64,000 bases of DNA from Streptococcus sp. zg-86 (GCF_017639855.1 NZ_CP072115.1:496001-560000); one strand, 5' to 3'. Numbered from the stretch's first letter, positions 16,717 through 26,289 are shown. Notes: generated from the sequence alone by a model not told the origin. Made by a program: numbers and translations.

Positions 16717-18792
16717 GTGACGAAAAATACCTATTCCCGTAAGGGGCGTGAGGAGAGTTTTATTCCTCGGCGTTTAACCGTTCTATTTGCTATTGTGATT
16801 GCCTTGTTTTCCATTTTGATTGCAAGATTGGCTTATATGCAGATTATCAATAAAGACTTTTATACTGCTAAACTAGCAAAAGCTAGTCAAAAAGTCATTA
16901 CAAACAGCTCTGTGCGGGGTCAGATTTATGATGCTAAGGGTGTTCCCTTGGTGGAGAATCAGGTAGAGCAAGTAGCGACCTTTACACGCTCCAATAAAAT
17001 GACAGCTCGGCAGATGAAAGAAGTAGCTGGGAAGTTGTTACAATGGGTTACTGTGACCGAGAGTGATGTGACGCCACGAGAACGTGCAGATTACTACTTG
17101 GCTGATCCAGAAGTGTATGCAGAAGTTGTTAAGAAATTGCCTAAGGAACAGCGATTGGACACAGATGGGAATTTTCTTGATGAATCCCTTATTTATAACA
17201 GTGCTGTTGCAAGCTTGACAGAAGAGCAGCTGGCTTATTCAGATGAAGAATTAAAGGTAGTAGAACTCTTTTCACAGATGAATGCCGCAGCTTACTTTGA
17301 AACAGTCAATCTGGTTACTGATCCACTCACGGCAGAGCAGATTGCCATGATTGCGGCAAATGAAGCTGACTTACCAGGTATTTCAACTGCTAGCAATTGG
17401 AAGCGCGTAGTGGTGCCGACTTCTCTTGCTTCGATTATTGGAACGGTGACTACTCAACAAGCTGGTTTGCCAGAAGAAGATGCCAAGGAGTATTTAGCAA
17501 AGGGCTATTCCTTCAATGACCGTGTGGGAACGGCTTATTTAGAAAAACAATATGAAGAAGTGTTGCAAGGTCAGCGAGAAAAGAAGGAAATCAACCTGGA
17601 TCGTAATGGCAATGTGGAGAGTATTCAAACCTTGCAAGAAGGCAGTAAAGGTAAGAATATTAAATTAACGATTGATCTTGCTTTTCAAGATGGGGTTAAT
17701 GCGATTTTAAAACGCCATTTTGATAGTGAATTAGCAACAGGAAGTGCCCGTTATTCTGAAGGTGTTTATGCAGTCGTTATGGAACCTCAGACAGGAGCAG
17801 TTCTTGCTATGGCAGGGTATAGCCATGATAAAAAGACCAATGAAGTCAAAGAAAATGCCTTGGGTACCGTGACCAATGCCTTTGTTCCAGGATCTATTGT
17901 CAAGGGAGCTACCCTGACAGCAGGTTGGGAGAACGGTATCATTGCGGGAAATCAAGTGTTAACCGATCAACCGATTCAATTTGCGGGTTCTACTCCGATT
18001 ACATCTTGGTTTACTGCATTTGGGAATCGGAATATCTCTGCGGTAGAAGCCTTACAATATTCCTCCAATACCTATATGGTTCAGCTTGCTTTGAGTATAC
18101 TGGGGCAACCCTACATACCGGGGATGATTTTAAACGAGAATGATTCGCTCGGTGCTTCAATGGAGAAATTGCGTGGAACTTTTGGCGAATACGGGCTTGG
18201 AGTTCCAACCGGAATTGATCTACCGCTTGAATCAACCGGTTTTATTCCTAAAGATTATACGATTGCAAATTATATTACCAATTCATTTGGTCAATTTGAT
18301 AACTATACACCGATGCAAATGGCTCAATATGCTGCTACCGTAGCAAATGGTGGTCGTCGCATCAGTCCTCATATAGCAGAGGGAATCTATGCCAATAATG
18401 CAGAAGGTAATCTTGGTGAGTTGCTGGAGCCAATAGCTGGTAAGGAATTAAATCAGGTCAATCTGTCAGCTGATGAAATGGATCTCATTCAGCAAGGATT
18501 TTATCTGGTTGTAAATGGTGCTAGTGGCTTTACAACTGGACGAGCTATTGGAGAAGGTGCCAGTGTGTCCATTAGTGCCAAGACAGGGACAGCCGAAACC
18601 TTTGTAACAACAGAATCAGGTCAGATCTTGGATGCAGTCAATACCAATATTGTATCCTATGCGCCGAGTGCGAATCCACAGATTGCTGTAGCAGTCATCT
18701 TGCCGAATTTAACAGACCTCGAATCATCTACTAGTAAGCGGATTACGACAGAAATTATCAATCTATACCAGTCTCTTCATCCAATGCGCTAG
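16717..18792 (+). CDS. pbp2b: Penicillin-binding protein 2b (class B transpeptidase)
   Basis: Monofunctional transpeptidase for peripheral peptidoglycan synthesis and the main beta-lactam target in this genus. The 691-residue protein starts at GTG 16717. It has a cytoplasmic basic tail, one membrane anchor (about residues 20-42), a dimerisation domain, and the penicillin-binding domain with Ser393 in SIVK, SSN at 449-451 and KTGT from 622. A TATAAT at about 16678 serves as promoter. Deciding whether the sequence carries resistance substitutions would need alignment to a susceptible reference. Confidence 0.96.
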   Translation: MTKNTYSRKGREESFIPRRLTVLFAIVIALFSILIARLAYMQIINKDFYTAKLAKASQKVITNSSVRGQIYDAKGVPLVENQVEQVATFTRSNKMTARQMKEVAGKLLQWVTVTESDVTPRERADYYLADPEVYAEVVKKLPKEQRLDTDGNFLDESLIYNSAVASLTEEQLAYSDEELKVVELFSQMNAAAYFETVNLVTDPLTAEQIAMIAANEADLPGISTASNWKRVVVPTSLASIIGTVTTQQAGLPEEDAKEYLAKGYSFNDRVGTAYLEKQYEEVLQGQREKKEINLDRNGNVESIQTLQEGSKGKNIKLTIDLAFQDGVNAILKRHFDSELATGSARYSEGVYAVVMEPQTGAVLAMAGYSHDKKTNEVKENALGTVTNAFVPGSIVKGATLTAGWENGIIAGNQVLTDQPIQFAGSTPITSWFTAFGNRNISAVEALQYSSNTYMVQLALSILGQPYIPGMILNENDSLGASMEKLRGTFGEYGLGVPTGIDLPLESTGFIPKDYTIANYITNSFGQFDNYTPMQMAQYAATVANGGRRISPHIAEGIYANNAEGNLGELLEPIAGKELNQVNLSADEMDLIQQGFYLVVNGASGFTTGRAIGEGASVSISAKTGTAETFVTTESGQILDAVNTNIVSYAPSANPQIAVAVILPNLTDLESSTSKRITTEIINLYQSLHPMR

Positions 18793-18924
18793 AAAGGTAC
18801 TGGGAGAGTAGAGTGAGTTGAACGGTTGTAAAAAAGAGAATATTCAGTCCTAAGACCGATGTTTTACTACTTGGACTAGGGTATACTATAGTCAATCCTA
18901 AAATTTTTCATAATCTCCAAAAAA

Positions 18925-18953
18925 CAACCAGCTGTGAGGCTGGTGTTTTTTTG
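18925..18953 (+). terminator. Terminator after pbp2b
   Basis: ACCAGC pairs with GCTGGT around a short loop and is followed by TGTTTTTTT. Confidence 0.8.
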
Positions 18954-19014
18954 TAAAAGAACTCACTTTTGATTATTTTGTGGTATACTAAATATAGAAA
19001 AAAGATATGAATTG

Positions 19015-19268
19015 ATACTCATTGAAATTCAAACATAATCAGTTTATCCACCATTTATAACCTTAAAAAATAGAAATTGGTTACGTTGACAAAGTTAGGA
19101 TAGTGATTGTGTCAGGTTGGAAATACGGTAAGCCGAAGGTGTTTAAACAACTGTTGCGAATAAAGGAAATTTTGAGACCGTAGACTTCAAATGTAGCCAT
19201 GCAACTCTTGCGTCCGCACTATCTAATAAAGTATCGAAAAATGTTAATGTTGGATATTGATAGAGTAT
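19015..19268. repeat. Possible non-coding inverted-repeat element
   Basis: The left end ATACTCATTGAAATTCAAAC and the reverse complement of the right end ATACTCTATCAATATCCAAC agree at about two thirds of positions. The roughly 250 bp between them hold no open frame. The ends resemble MITE family A (TATACTCTAT...). It occupies most of the 615-bp gap between pbp2b and recR. Confidence 0.45.
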
Positions 19269-19407
19269 GACATAAAATTTTTTGCTCAAAAAGGGGCAGA
19301 AATGCTCTAAAAATTGTAAAAAATATAGAATGTAATCAAAGTTGGAACTTTGATAAAAACCGTCAAATCAACGTTTAAAGAATGTTATAGAAAGATAGAA
19401 AATAGAA

Positions 19408-20004
19408 TTGTTATACCCTACACCTATTGCAAAATTGATTGAGAGTTATACGAAACTACCTGGAATTGGGATTAAGACAGCGACCCGTCTGGCCTTTTAT
19501 ACGATTGGTATGGAAGAAGATGTCGTGAATGAGTTTGCTAAAAATCTGCTAGCTGCTAAGCGCGACTTGGCCTATTGTCAGATTTGTGGTAATTTGGCAG
19601 AAGAAGAAACCTGTGCCATTTGCCAAGATCAGACAAGGGATTTATCTACGATTTTAGTTGTTGAAGACAGTAGAGATGTCTCAGCCATGGAAAATATTCA
19701 AGAATACCACGGACTATACCATGTTCTGCATGGCTTGATTTCGCCTATGAACGGTGTTGGACCAGATGATATTAACCTCAAAAGTTTGCTAACACGTTTA
19801 ATGGACAACGAAGTGACAGAAGTCATTATTGCCACCAATGCAACAGCTGATGGCGAAGCGACTTCTATGTATATCTCAAGGGTTCTAAAACCTGCAGGTA
19901 TTAAAGTGACACGATTGGCAAGAGGATTAGCGGTTGGTTCAGATATTGAATATACCGATGAAGTAACGCTCTTGAGGGCCATTGAAAATCGTACAGAGCT
20001 CTAA
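19408..20004 (+). CDS. recR: Recombination mediator RecR
   Basis: RecR acts with RecF and RecO to load RecA at gapped DNA. The 198-residue protein has an N-terminal helix-hairpin-helix (LPGIGIKTATRLAFY), a four-cysteine zinc finger (CQICGNLAEEETCAIC), and a Toprim domain (VVEDSRDVSAMEN, then TNATADGEATSMYI). Translation begins at TTG 19408, where the standard MLYPTPIAKLIESY N-terminus starts. It is followed 60 bp later by ddl, the usual streptococcal order. Confidence 0.98.
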   Translation: MLYPTPIAKLIESYTKLPGIGIKTATRLAFYTIGMEEDVVNEFAKNLLAAKRDLAYCQICGNLAEEETCAICQDQTRDLSTILVVEDSRDVSAMENIQEYHGLYHVLHGLISPMNGVGPDDINLKSLLTRLMDNEVTEVIIATNATADGEATSMYISRVLKPAGIKVTRLARGLAVGSDIEYTDEVTLLRAIENRTEL

Positions 20005-20064
20005 ACTTGTCCTTTTGGGAGCTGAAATAAGATGAAAATTGTGAGAGAAAGTTAGGAAATAGCC

Positions 20065-21111
20065 ATGTCAAAAGAAACCATTATCCTCCTTTACGGTGGT
20101 CGTTCGGCAGAACGTGAAGTATCTGTATTATCTGCTGAGAGCGTGATGCGCGCGATTAATTATGAGAAATTTTTTGTTAAAACGTATTTTATTGCGCAAA
20201 ATGGTGATTTTATCAAGACACAAGAATTTGATGCCACACCTTCTGTGGATGAAAAATTAATGACCAATAACACTATTATTCCAAGCCAAGGGATTCGGCC
20301 GAGTGATATTTATGAAGAAAATGCGGTTGTTTTTCCTGTGCTTCACGGTCCTATGGGCGAAGACGGCTCCATTCAAGGCTTCCTAGAAATCTTGCGCTTA
20401 CCTTATGTGGGAACCAATGTCCTCTCTTCAAGTGTAGCTATGGATAAAATTACGACCAAGCACGTTTTAGCTTCAGAAGGCATTCCACAAGTGGCTTTTG
20501 AAACGGTTATTGAAGGTGAAGATGTAGAAGCAAAGATTTGTGCAGTAGAAGCTAATCTGACTTATCCTGTCTTTGTTAAGCCAGCGAATATGGGCTCAAG
20601 TGTCGGTATTTCTAAGGCAGAAAATCAAGCTGAGTTACGAGCTGCGATTGAACTGGCTTTTCGTTATGACAGCCGTCTCTTGGTAGAGCAAGGAGTGAAC
20701 GCTCGAGAAATTGAAGTTGGACTATTAGGTAATGCTGATGTTAAGACAACCCTACCAGGTGAAGTTGTTAAGGATGTTGCCTTCTATGACTATGATGCTA
20801 AATACATTGATAATAAGATTACCATGGCAATTCCAGCAGCCATTTCATCTGAGATTGCGGAGCAAATGCGGACCTATGCAGCAGCAGCTTTTCGAGCAAT
20901 TGGTGGTTGTGGTCTATCTCGTTGCGATTTCTTTTTAACGGAAGACGGCGAAATTTTTCTCAATGAGTTAAATACTATGCCAGGGTTCACTCAATGGTCT
21001 ATGTACCCACTTTTATGGGATAATATGGGTCTTACCTATCCTGATTTAATCGAAACCTTAGTATCTCTAGCCAAGGAGACTTTTGTAAAACGTGAGCAAC
21101 ATTTAATCTAG
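20065..21111 (+). CDS. ddl: D-alanine-D-alanine ligase
   Basis: ATP-grasp ligase that makes the D-Ala-D-Ala dipeptide for peptidoglycan. The 348-residue protein has LLYGGRSAEREVSVLSA at the N-terminus, the HGPMGEDGSIQG loop, the ATP-binding region FVKPANMGSSVGISKA and the metal-binding segment EIFLNELNTMPGFTQWSMYP. It is co-oriented with recR and closed by the terminator at 21134. The dipeptide is used by MurF, encoded 2 kb downstream. Confidence 0.98.
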   Translation: MSKETIILLYGGRSAEREVSVLSAESVMRAINYEKFFVKTYFIAQNGDFIKTQEFDATPSVDEKLMTNNTIIPSQGIRPSDIYEENAVVFPVLHGPMGEDGSIQGFLEILRLPYVGTNVLSSSVAMDKITTKHVLASEGIPQVAFETVIEGEDVEAKICAVEANLTYPVFVKPANMGSSVGISKAENQAELRAAIELAFRYDSRLLVEQGVNAREIEVGLLGNADVKTTLPGEVVKDVAFYDYDAKYIDNKITMAIPAAISSEIAEQMRTYAAAAFRAIGGCGLSRCDFFLTEDGEIFLNELNTMPGFTQWSMYPLLWDNMGLTYPDLIETLVSLAKETFVKREQHLI

Positions 21112-21133
21112 GAATGAAAATATCATGCGAAGA

Positions 21134-21176
21134 GCCTTAACAGGAAAAGTTATCAAACCTGTAAGGCTTTTTTCGT
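21134..21176 (+). terminator. Terminator after ddl
   Basis: GCCTTAACAGG pairs with CCTGTAAGGC, followed by TTTTTTCGTT. Confidence 0.85.
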
Positions 21177-21249
21177 TACCTTAGCTATCTGGTATTTATA
21201 ATGTCATCCTCTGGTATTCATAGAGAATAAGACAAAATTCTTGCAATTT

Positions 21250-21291
21250 GTTCTCGTAAGAACTAAAATAGTTCTCATGAGAATTAAAAGA
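21250..21291. promoter_or_regulatory. Two tandem 21-bp dyads upstream of the ABC exporter (putative operator)
   Basis: GTTCTCGTAAGAACTAAAAT at 21250 is repeated as GTTCTCATGAGAATTAAAAG at 21271, exactly 21 bp later. Each unit contains a dyad (TTCTC..GAGAA type). Two dyads phased by two helical turns, about 110 bp before the permease gene, look like a repressor operator. No regulator gene is adjacent. Confidence 0.5.
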
Positions 21292-21397
21292 GGGAGTAAA
21301 AATGTGAAAAATGATAAAAATTCTACCTAGCATTCCGATTGGAAATAGGGAAGACAAAAGAAAAGTGATACGAATGAACAAATAGAAATGAGGATAT

Positions 21398-22468
21398 ATG
21401 TTTTTAGCAATTGAAGAAATGCGTCAGAGTAAGCTCCGTTATGGCTTAGTTCTGGGCTTATTAGTATTGATAGCCTATCTGGTTTTTTTCCTGACAGGAT
21501 TGGCCTATGGCTTGATGCAGCAAAATAGGGCAGCAGTTGATAAATGGCAGGCGGATACAGTCTTGCTCTCATCAGAAGCCAACAAGTTGATAACAGCTTC
21601 GCACATTGATCGCCATTTAGCAGATGATGTAGTAGCTGATGAGAAGGCGCTCCTCAAGCAACAAGCAGGTGCAGCGTGGGTAAAAGAGGATGCAAGTTCT
21701 GACGATAAGGAAAAAATTAGCGTGTTTGCCATTGAAAAAGGCTCCTTCATAGAACCGAATATCGTAGAAGGGCGTTTGTTTGAAAAGGCACACGAAGTAG
21801 TCGTTGATAAATCCTTAGGAGAAAAAGAAGGCTTTGAATTAGGAAAAATGATCCACCTCTCTGCTTTTGATGAACCTGTTACCATTGTTGGATACACAGA
21901 TCGTGCAGCTTTTGGTGTTGCCCCAGTTGTCTATATGGATTTTGACGATTTACCAACAACGAGTAAGGTGCCAAATCAAGATGATGTTACCTTGGTTAGT
22001 GGAATCATTGTCCGAGGGGAAGTGACTGCTCATCCAGAAGAATTGGAGAAATTAACGACTGCTGATTTTATCGAACACCTTCCAGGTTATAAGGCGCAAA
22101 ATGTGACCTTTGCCTTTATGATTGGGTTTTTAGTTGTGATTGCCGCCATTGTAGTTGCTATTTTCATCTATGTCTTGACAACGCAAAAAGCACCAATTTT
22201 TGGCTTAATGAAGATTCAAGGTTTATCAAATGGATTCATTTCAGCGAGTGTCGTAGCACAGACCTTCTTACTTTCTGGGCTTGGTACGCTTCTTGGTCTC
22301 GTCTTGACTTATCTGTCCTCCCTTGCTCTTCCAAGTGCAGTTCCCTTTGAGAATAATTGGATTTTCTATGGAGGGGTGGGTATTTCCTTGATTTTATTTG
22401 CTTTAATGGGTGCTAGCTTCTCTGTTCGCTCCATTTTTAAAGTCGATCCATTGCAGAATTTATCCTAG
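21398..22468 (+). CDS. FtsX/MacB-type ABC transporter permease (HrtB-like)
   Basis: A 356-residue permease with one N-terminal membrane helix (about residues 17-40), an extracellular domain of about 190 residues, and three C-terminal helices. This four-helix layout is that of FtsX-like permeases such as the heme exporter HrtB. The substrate cannot be deduced; heme or hydrophobic compounds and peptides are possible. The ATPase gene follows 10 bases later. Upstream tandem dyads suggest control by an inducible repressor. Confidence 0.85.
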   Translation: MFLAIEEMRQSKLRYGLVLGLLVLIAYLVFFLTGLAYGLMQQNRAAVDKWQADTVLLSSEANKLITASHIDRHLADDVVADEKALLKQQAGAAWVKEDASSDDKEKISVFAIEKGSFIEPNIVEGRLFEKAHEVVVDKSLGEKEGFELGKMIHLSAFDEPVTIVGYTDRAAFGVAPVVYMDFDDLPTTSKVPNQDDVTLVSGIIVRGEVTAHPEELEKLTTADFIEHLPGYKAQNVTFAFMIGFLVVIAAIVVAIFIYVLTTQKAPIFGLMKIQGLSNGFISASVVAQTFLLSGLGTLLGLVLTYLSSLALPSAVPFENNWIFYGGVGISLILFALMGASFSVRSIFKVDPLQNLS

Positions 22469-22478
22469 GAGGAAAAAG

Positions 22479-23147
22479 ATGAGTACCTTAGTATTTGAAA
22501 ACATTAGTAAACAATTTCAAGACGGAGAGCAGATGATTACTGCGCTGAAACCAACGAATTTTAGTGTAGAAGCTGGAGAATTTGTAGCGATTATTGGACC
22601 ATCTGGGTCTGGAAAAAGTACCTTTTTGACCTTGGCAGGTGGTTTGCAAACTCCGTCAGAGGGGCGGATTATCATTAATCAAGCAGATTATTCTGATTTA
22701 CCAGAAAAGAAACGGGCCCAGCTTCGTTACAGAGATATTGGTTTTATCCTCCAATCCTCTAATCTGATCCCTTTTTTGACGGTAGAAAAACAGTTGGAAT
22801 TGGTAGACCGTGTTAATAAATGTTCGAACAAGGAAAAGAGAGAACAATTGCTAGCAGAGTTGGATGTAGCGCATTTAAAAACAAAATTTCCCAAGGATTT
22901 ATCCGGAGGAGAGCGCCAACGAGTGGCGATTGCCCGCGCTTTATACAATGATCCAGCCTTGATATTAGCAGATGAGCCGACAGCCAGTTTGGATACGGAA
23001 CGAGCTTTTGAAGTGGTAGCGCTCCTTGCTAAAGAAAGTAAAGAACGCCATAAGTCCATTATCATGGTCACCCACGATCACAGAATGATTGAAGAATGCG
23101 ATAAGGTCTATGAAATGAAAGACGGTGTTTTAACTCAGGTTCGATAA
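22479..23147 (+). CDS. ABC transporter ATP-binding protein (HrtA/LolD type)
   Basis: A 222-residue ATPase partner of the preceding permease. Walker A is GPSGSGKST, the Q-loop region is ILQSSN, the signature is LSGGERQRVAIARAL, and Walker B is LILADEPTASLD, all typical of the MacB/LolD/HrtA class. The ATG at 22479 has AGGAGGAAAAAG upstream; the open frame extends back into the permease gene but that part is not coding. Confidence 0.92.
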   Translation: MSTLVFENISKQFQDGEQMITALKPTNFSVEAGEFVAIIGPSGSGKSTFLTLAGGLQTPSEGRIIINQADYSDLPEKKRAQLRYRDIGFILQSSNLIPFLTVEKQLELVDRVNKCSNKEKREQLLAELDVAHLKTKFPKDLSGGERQRVAIARALYNDPALILADEPTASLDTERAFEVVALLAKESKERHKSIIMVTHDHRMIEECDKVYEMKDGVLTQVR

Positions 23148-23197
23148 GAGCCTTTTCCGAAAATATGATATAATGAAAAGAGTGCAGGCTCTTTTTG
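23146..23197 (+). promoter_or_regulatory. Terminator-like stem enclosing the murF promoter
   Basis: AAGAGCC at 23146-23152 and GGCTCTT at 23187-23193 form the outer stem of an intrinsic terminator with a T run. Within it is an extended -10, TGA-TATAAT (23169-23174), which would start the murF transcript. Confidence 0.55.
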
Positions 23198-23270
23198 TTT
23201 ATAGTTCGACGATTTGGGAATACAGGTTCTTAAAGAACTAGGCTAGACAAGAGCGTTTTTGGAGAAAAAG

Positions 23271-24635
23271 ATGAAAGTAACAATCTATGAAGTTGCCCGT
23301 GTTGTCGGAGCAAAAAATGATGTAACAGTATATGAAGATGGCCCGCTGAATAAGGTTGAATTTGATAGCCGATTGATAGTCGAAGGGGATTTATTTGTCC
23401 CGTTAAAGGGAGCAAGAGACGGTCATGATTTTATTCCAGTAGCTGTTGAAAATGGCTGTGCCATTACCTTTTCTGAAAAAGAAGTAGCGGCTCCCCATAT
23501 TTTAGTTGAAGACTGTCTGCTTGCATTTCAGGCTTTGGCGGCTTACTACCTTGAGAAAATGCAGGTCCAAGTGATAGCTGTGACAGGTTCAAATGGCAAA
23601 ACGACGACGAAAGATATGATTCACGATATTCTAGCAACGACCTTTGTGACCTATAAAACCCAAGGGAATTACAATAATGAAATTGGATTGCCTTATACGG
23701 TTCTTCATATGCCGGACAATACTGAAAAACTCGTTCTTGAAATGGGACAGGATCATCTAGGAGATATTCATCTCTTGTCTGAAATTGCAAAGCCCAGTCT
23801 TGCTGTGATTACACTCTTTGGTGAAGCTCACTTGGAATTTTTTGGATCACGAGAGCAGATTGCACAAGGAAAATTACAGATTGCAGATGGAATGCCAGCT
23901 GGAGCAACCTTGTTGCTACCAAATGATTCAATCGGGGACGCCTACCTTCCTAGCCAGCAGCAGCTTGTTCGCTTTGGAGAAGGAGGAGAGATTTATCTCA
24001 CCAGCTTGTCAGAAAATAAAACTAGTCTGACGTTTACAACCAACTTTATTGACGGTGCCATCACCCTCCCTGTAACGGGTAAGTATAATGCTACCAATGC
24101 TATGGTAGCAAGCTATGTGGGAAAATGTCTCGGTATTTCAGATGAAGCGATTAAAGTGGCTTTAGCCCAATTACAACTGACTCGTAACCGAACAGAATGG
24201 AAAAAAGCGGGAAATGGGGCAGATATTTTAAGCGATGTCTACAATGCCAATCCGACAGCCATGCGGTTGATTTTAGAAACCTTCTCAAGTATTCCAGCTA
24301 ATGATAATGGGAAAAAAATTGCCGTTTTAGCGGATATGAAAGAATTGGGTGACCAGTCTGTTGCTCTGCACCAAAAAATGATAACCAGTCTGTCGCCAGA
24401 TTCTCTAGACACGCTCTTCTTCTACGGACAAGATATAGAAGGCTTGGCTCAATTGGCTTCCCAGATGTTTCCAATTGGAAAAGTGTATTTCTTTAGGAAA
24501 AATGAAGCAGAAGACCAGTTTGAGGAGCTTGTTGCGCGTGTCCTCGAATGTGTTGGGGCTCATGATCAGGTTTTACTCAAAGGCAGTAATTCCATGCACC
24601 TTGATCAGCTAGTAGTAGCACTAGAGAACAGATAA
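23271..24635 (+). CDS. murF: UDP-MurNAc-tripeptide D-Ala-D-Ala ligase
   Basis: Last cytoplasmic step of peptidoglycan precursor synthesis, adding D-Ala-D-Ala to UDP-MurNAc-tripeptide. The 454-residue protein has the N-terminal Mur domain, the ATP-binding loop VTGSNGKTTTKDM, the central signature GNYNNEIGLPYT, the Mur ligase motif DVYNANPTAM and a C-terminal domain ending in LKGSNSMHLDQLV. The ATG at 23271 follows GGAG at the right distance; a TTG at 23259 is in frame but weaker. Confidence 0.97.
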   Translation: MKVTIYEVARVVGAKNDVTVYEDGPLNKVEFDSRLIVEGDLFVPLKGARDGHDFIPVAVENGCAITFSEKEVAAPHILVEDCLLAFQALAAYYLEKMQVQVIAVTGSNGKTTTKDMIHDILATTFVTYKTQGNYNNEIGLPYTVLHMPDNTEKLVLEMGQDHLGDIHLLSEIAKPSLAVITLFGEAHLEFFGSREQIAQGKLQIADGMPAGATLLLPNDSIGDAYLPSQQQLVRFGEGGEIYLTSLSENKTSLTFTTNFIDGAITLPVTGKYNATNAMVASYVGKCLGISDEAIKVALAQLQLTRNRTEWKKAGNGADILSDVYNANPTAMRLILETFSSIPANDNGKKIAVLADMKELGDQSVALHQKMITSLSPDSLDTLFFYGQDIEGLAQLASQMFPIGKVYFFRKNEAEDQFEELVARVLECVGAHDQVLLKGSNSMHLDQLVVALENR

Positions 24636-24721
24636 GCAAGTATAGGAGCTATTTTATCTGTCATCAGATAAGATGAAGGCGAATGGGGAGTTTTCTCTCA
24701 GTTCGTAAAAGGAAAAGCAAT

Positions 24722-25414
24722 ATGAAAGAATTTTTTACGGATCAGCCTAGTTTTCCACCTGAAATTGGCTTTTCTGAACATTTGTATTTAGTATTAGGTC
24801 TGATTTTAGTGCTATATGGTGCTATCAAGTATCATGAAAATCAGAAGTGGCAGCGAACTTTTAAGGGATTTCAAGTGCTTCAATTAGTTCTACTCTATGG
24901 CTGGTATTTAGCGATTTCAGCACCACTTTCTGAGGCACTACCGCTTTATCATTGCCGGATGGCAATGCTTGTGCTTTTGCTCGCACGAGATGAGTCATTC
25001 TATAAGGAATATTTTTCCTTGATGGGGGTGTTTGGTTCTATATGCGCTTTGGTGTATCCAGTGTTTGATCCCTTTCCTTGGTTTCATGTGACGATTTTTT
25101 CCTTTATTGTGGGTCATTTAGCTCTCTTGGGAAATGCCTTGAACTATCTTTTACGCCAGTCTACCTACCAATTAACCTTAGAAAAGATTGCGATGTTGAC
25201 ATTCGGTATCAATACCTTTATTCTGATAGTAGATGTGGTAACCGGTGGAGATTATGGCTTTTTACGCAAGTTACCCTTACTAGGCGATTTTGGACTTGTC
25301 AAGAATTACTTGATTGAATCCATTCTCTTCACGCTGATTTTAACTGCCTTATCTAAATTATTTCGTGTGGTGCAGGCAGCTCATCAAGTAGAAAAACAAG
25401 ATTATGGAGGCTGA
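24722..25414 (+). CDS. YwaF/TIGR02206-family integral membrane protein
   Basis: A 230-residue protein with about seven membrane helices, matching the TIGR02206 (YwaF) family. Conserved polar segments are YHCRMAMLVLLL, VYPVFDPFPWFHVTIFSFIVGH and the loop VVTGGDYGFLRKLP. Function is not established. The ATG at 24722 follows GGAAAAGC; an upstream in-frame start at 24683 lacks conservation signs. It lies 86 bp after murF and may be co-transcribed. Confidence 0.8.
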   Translation: MKEFFTDQPSFPPEIGFSEHLYLVLGLILVLYGAIKYHENQKWQRTFKGFQVLQLVLLYGWYLAISAPLSEALPLYHCRMAMLVLLLARDESFYKEYFSLMGVFGSICALVYPVFDPFPWFHVTIFSFIVGHLALLGNALNYLLRQSTYQLTLEKIAMLTFGINTFILIVDVVTGGDYGFLRKLPLLGDFGLVKNYLIESILFTLILTALSKLFRVVQAAHQVEKQDYGG

Positions 25415-25848
25415 GACAGAAGTGTACAGTCTCGCTTCTTTTATAGCTTTAACAGTTTGACGCATATCAATAGTCAGGGGAGTGACGATTGATACCTGAG
25501 CTTGGAAATCAAAAAGCGAGGATTGCCTGGTTTGTAAAACGAGATTGGGACAAAAAGATTTTCACATTAGAAATTCTATAATTTCATATAATCTCTTTTA
25601 CTAAAATATATACGAAAAGCGAACCAAGAGAGAATTTTAAGATTTTAACTCTTCTTTTGTTCGCTTTTTACTTTTCTAATCAGACTTTTGTCACAAGATC
25701 AGTCTAGTAGAAGAGGCTAGCGAACAATTCTTCGCTAGCCTTATTTCCAAACTTTCACCATTCTCAATTGCAAGGGGAGTGAGACAAAATCGCTTTCTAC
25801 GAAATCACGATTGAGTTCCACTCTCATTTTTTAGTATTCGTCTGCTTT
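25415..25848. other. Non-coding gap with stacked stem-loops
   Basis: No gene is seen. The gap contains an AAAAGCGAAC...GTTCGCTTTTT stem (about 25615-25670), a GGCTAGCGAA...TTCGCTAGCC stem (about 25717-25742), and a GTGAGACAAAATCG...CGATTGAGTTCCAC element (about 25779-25821) of the kind scattered through streptococcal genomes. Family A copy 2 follows at once. Confidence 0.6.
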
Positions 25849-25955
25849 TATACTCTATGAAAGTCAAAATCTGATCAGGAAACGAAACCTCCGGTAGAAT
25901 TAGGGTTCCGCAAGGTGAGTTAACGATGTCAGATTTTGATTTTTGACGAGTATTA
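25849..25955. repeat. MITE family A, copy 2
   Basis: A 107-bp element. Its left end is TATACTCTATGAAAGTCAAA and the reverse complement of its right end is AATACTCGTCAAAAATCAAA; both continue into AATCTGA. Its right part (GGTGAGTTAACGATGTCAGA...) is nearly identical to that of copy 3. It supplies the last codons and the stop of the leftward receiver gene. Confidence 0.8.
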
Positions 25956-26289
25956 GATAACTTTCAAGCTCTGCACAAGAGATTTGATGATTGTCCAAGA
26001 CATCTAAAAATCCAATATGGGAGCGAAAAAAGGTTTGATAATCAAGGACGTTGCTGATGAGGATGAGGTGACCTAGTCGGTCTTGCTGACGGATAGCGCG
26101 TGCGAGAGTAAGCCCATTCCAAGTTGGGATCTGACTATCGTAGATGATAAAGTAGAGATTGTTTATCGTAGAAATGTTACTATCATGTTGAACTATCAGA
26201 GTTTCTTGAGGAATAGTTTGCTCGATAATATTCCGTAGCAATCGGTAAAGGGATGGTGGGTAGTGTTTGGGTTGAATGAGATAAATCAT
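25900..26289 (-). pseudogene. Receiver-only LytTR-type regulator stub truncated by a MITE
   Basis: The frame encodes about 130 residues from ATG 26289 (ribosome site AAAGGAGAAGC). It resembles a receiver domain: IIYDSQIPTWNGLTLARAIRQQD around the phospho-acceptor Asp, then HLILISNVLDYQTFF. It stops at about residue 112 where the MITE begins, and the last 18 or so residues come from the element. No LytTR DNA-binding domain follows, and none survives beyond the MITE. It is divergent from the two-component system at 26453 and has a promoter of the same architecture as the ABC operon at 28845. It may be a decayed second regulator or may still make a receiver-only decoy. Confidence 0.6.

Noticed and set aside
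21311..21385. A 24-codon frame before the ABC permease gene
   Set aside because: Very short, with only a weakly spaced ribosome site; no leader-type stem overlaps it.
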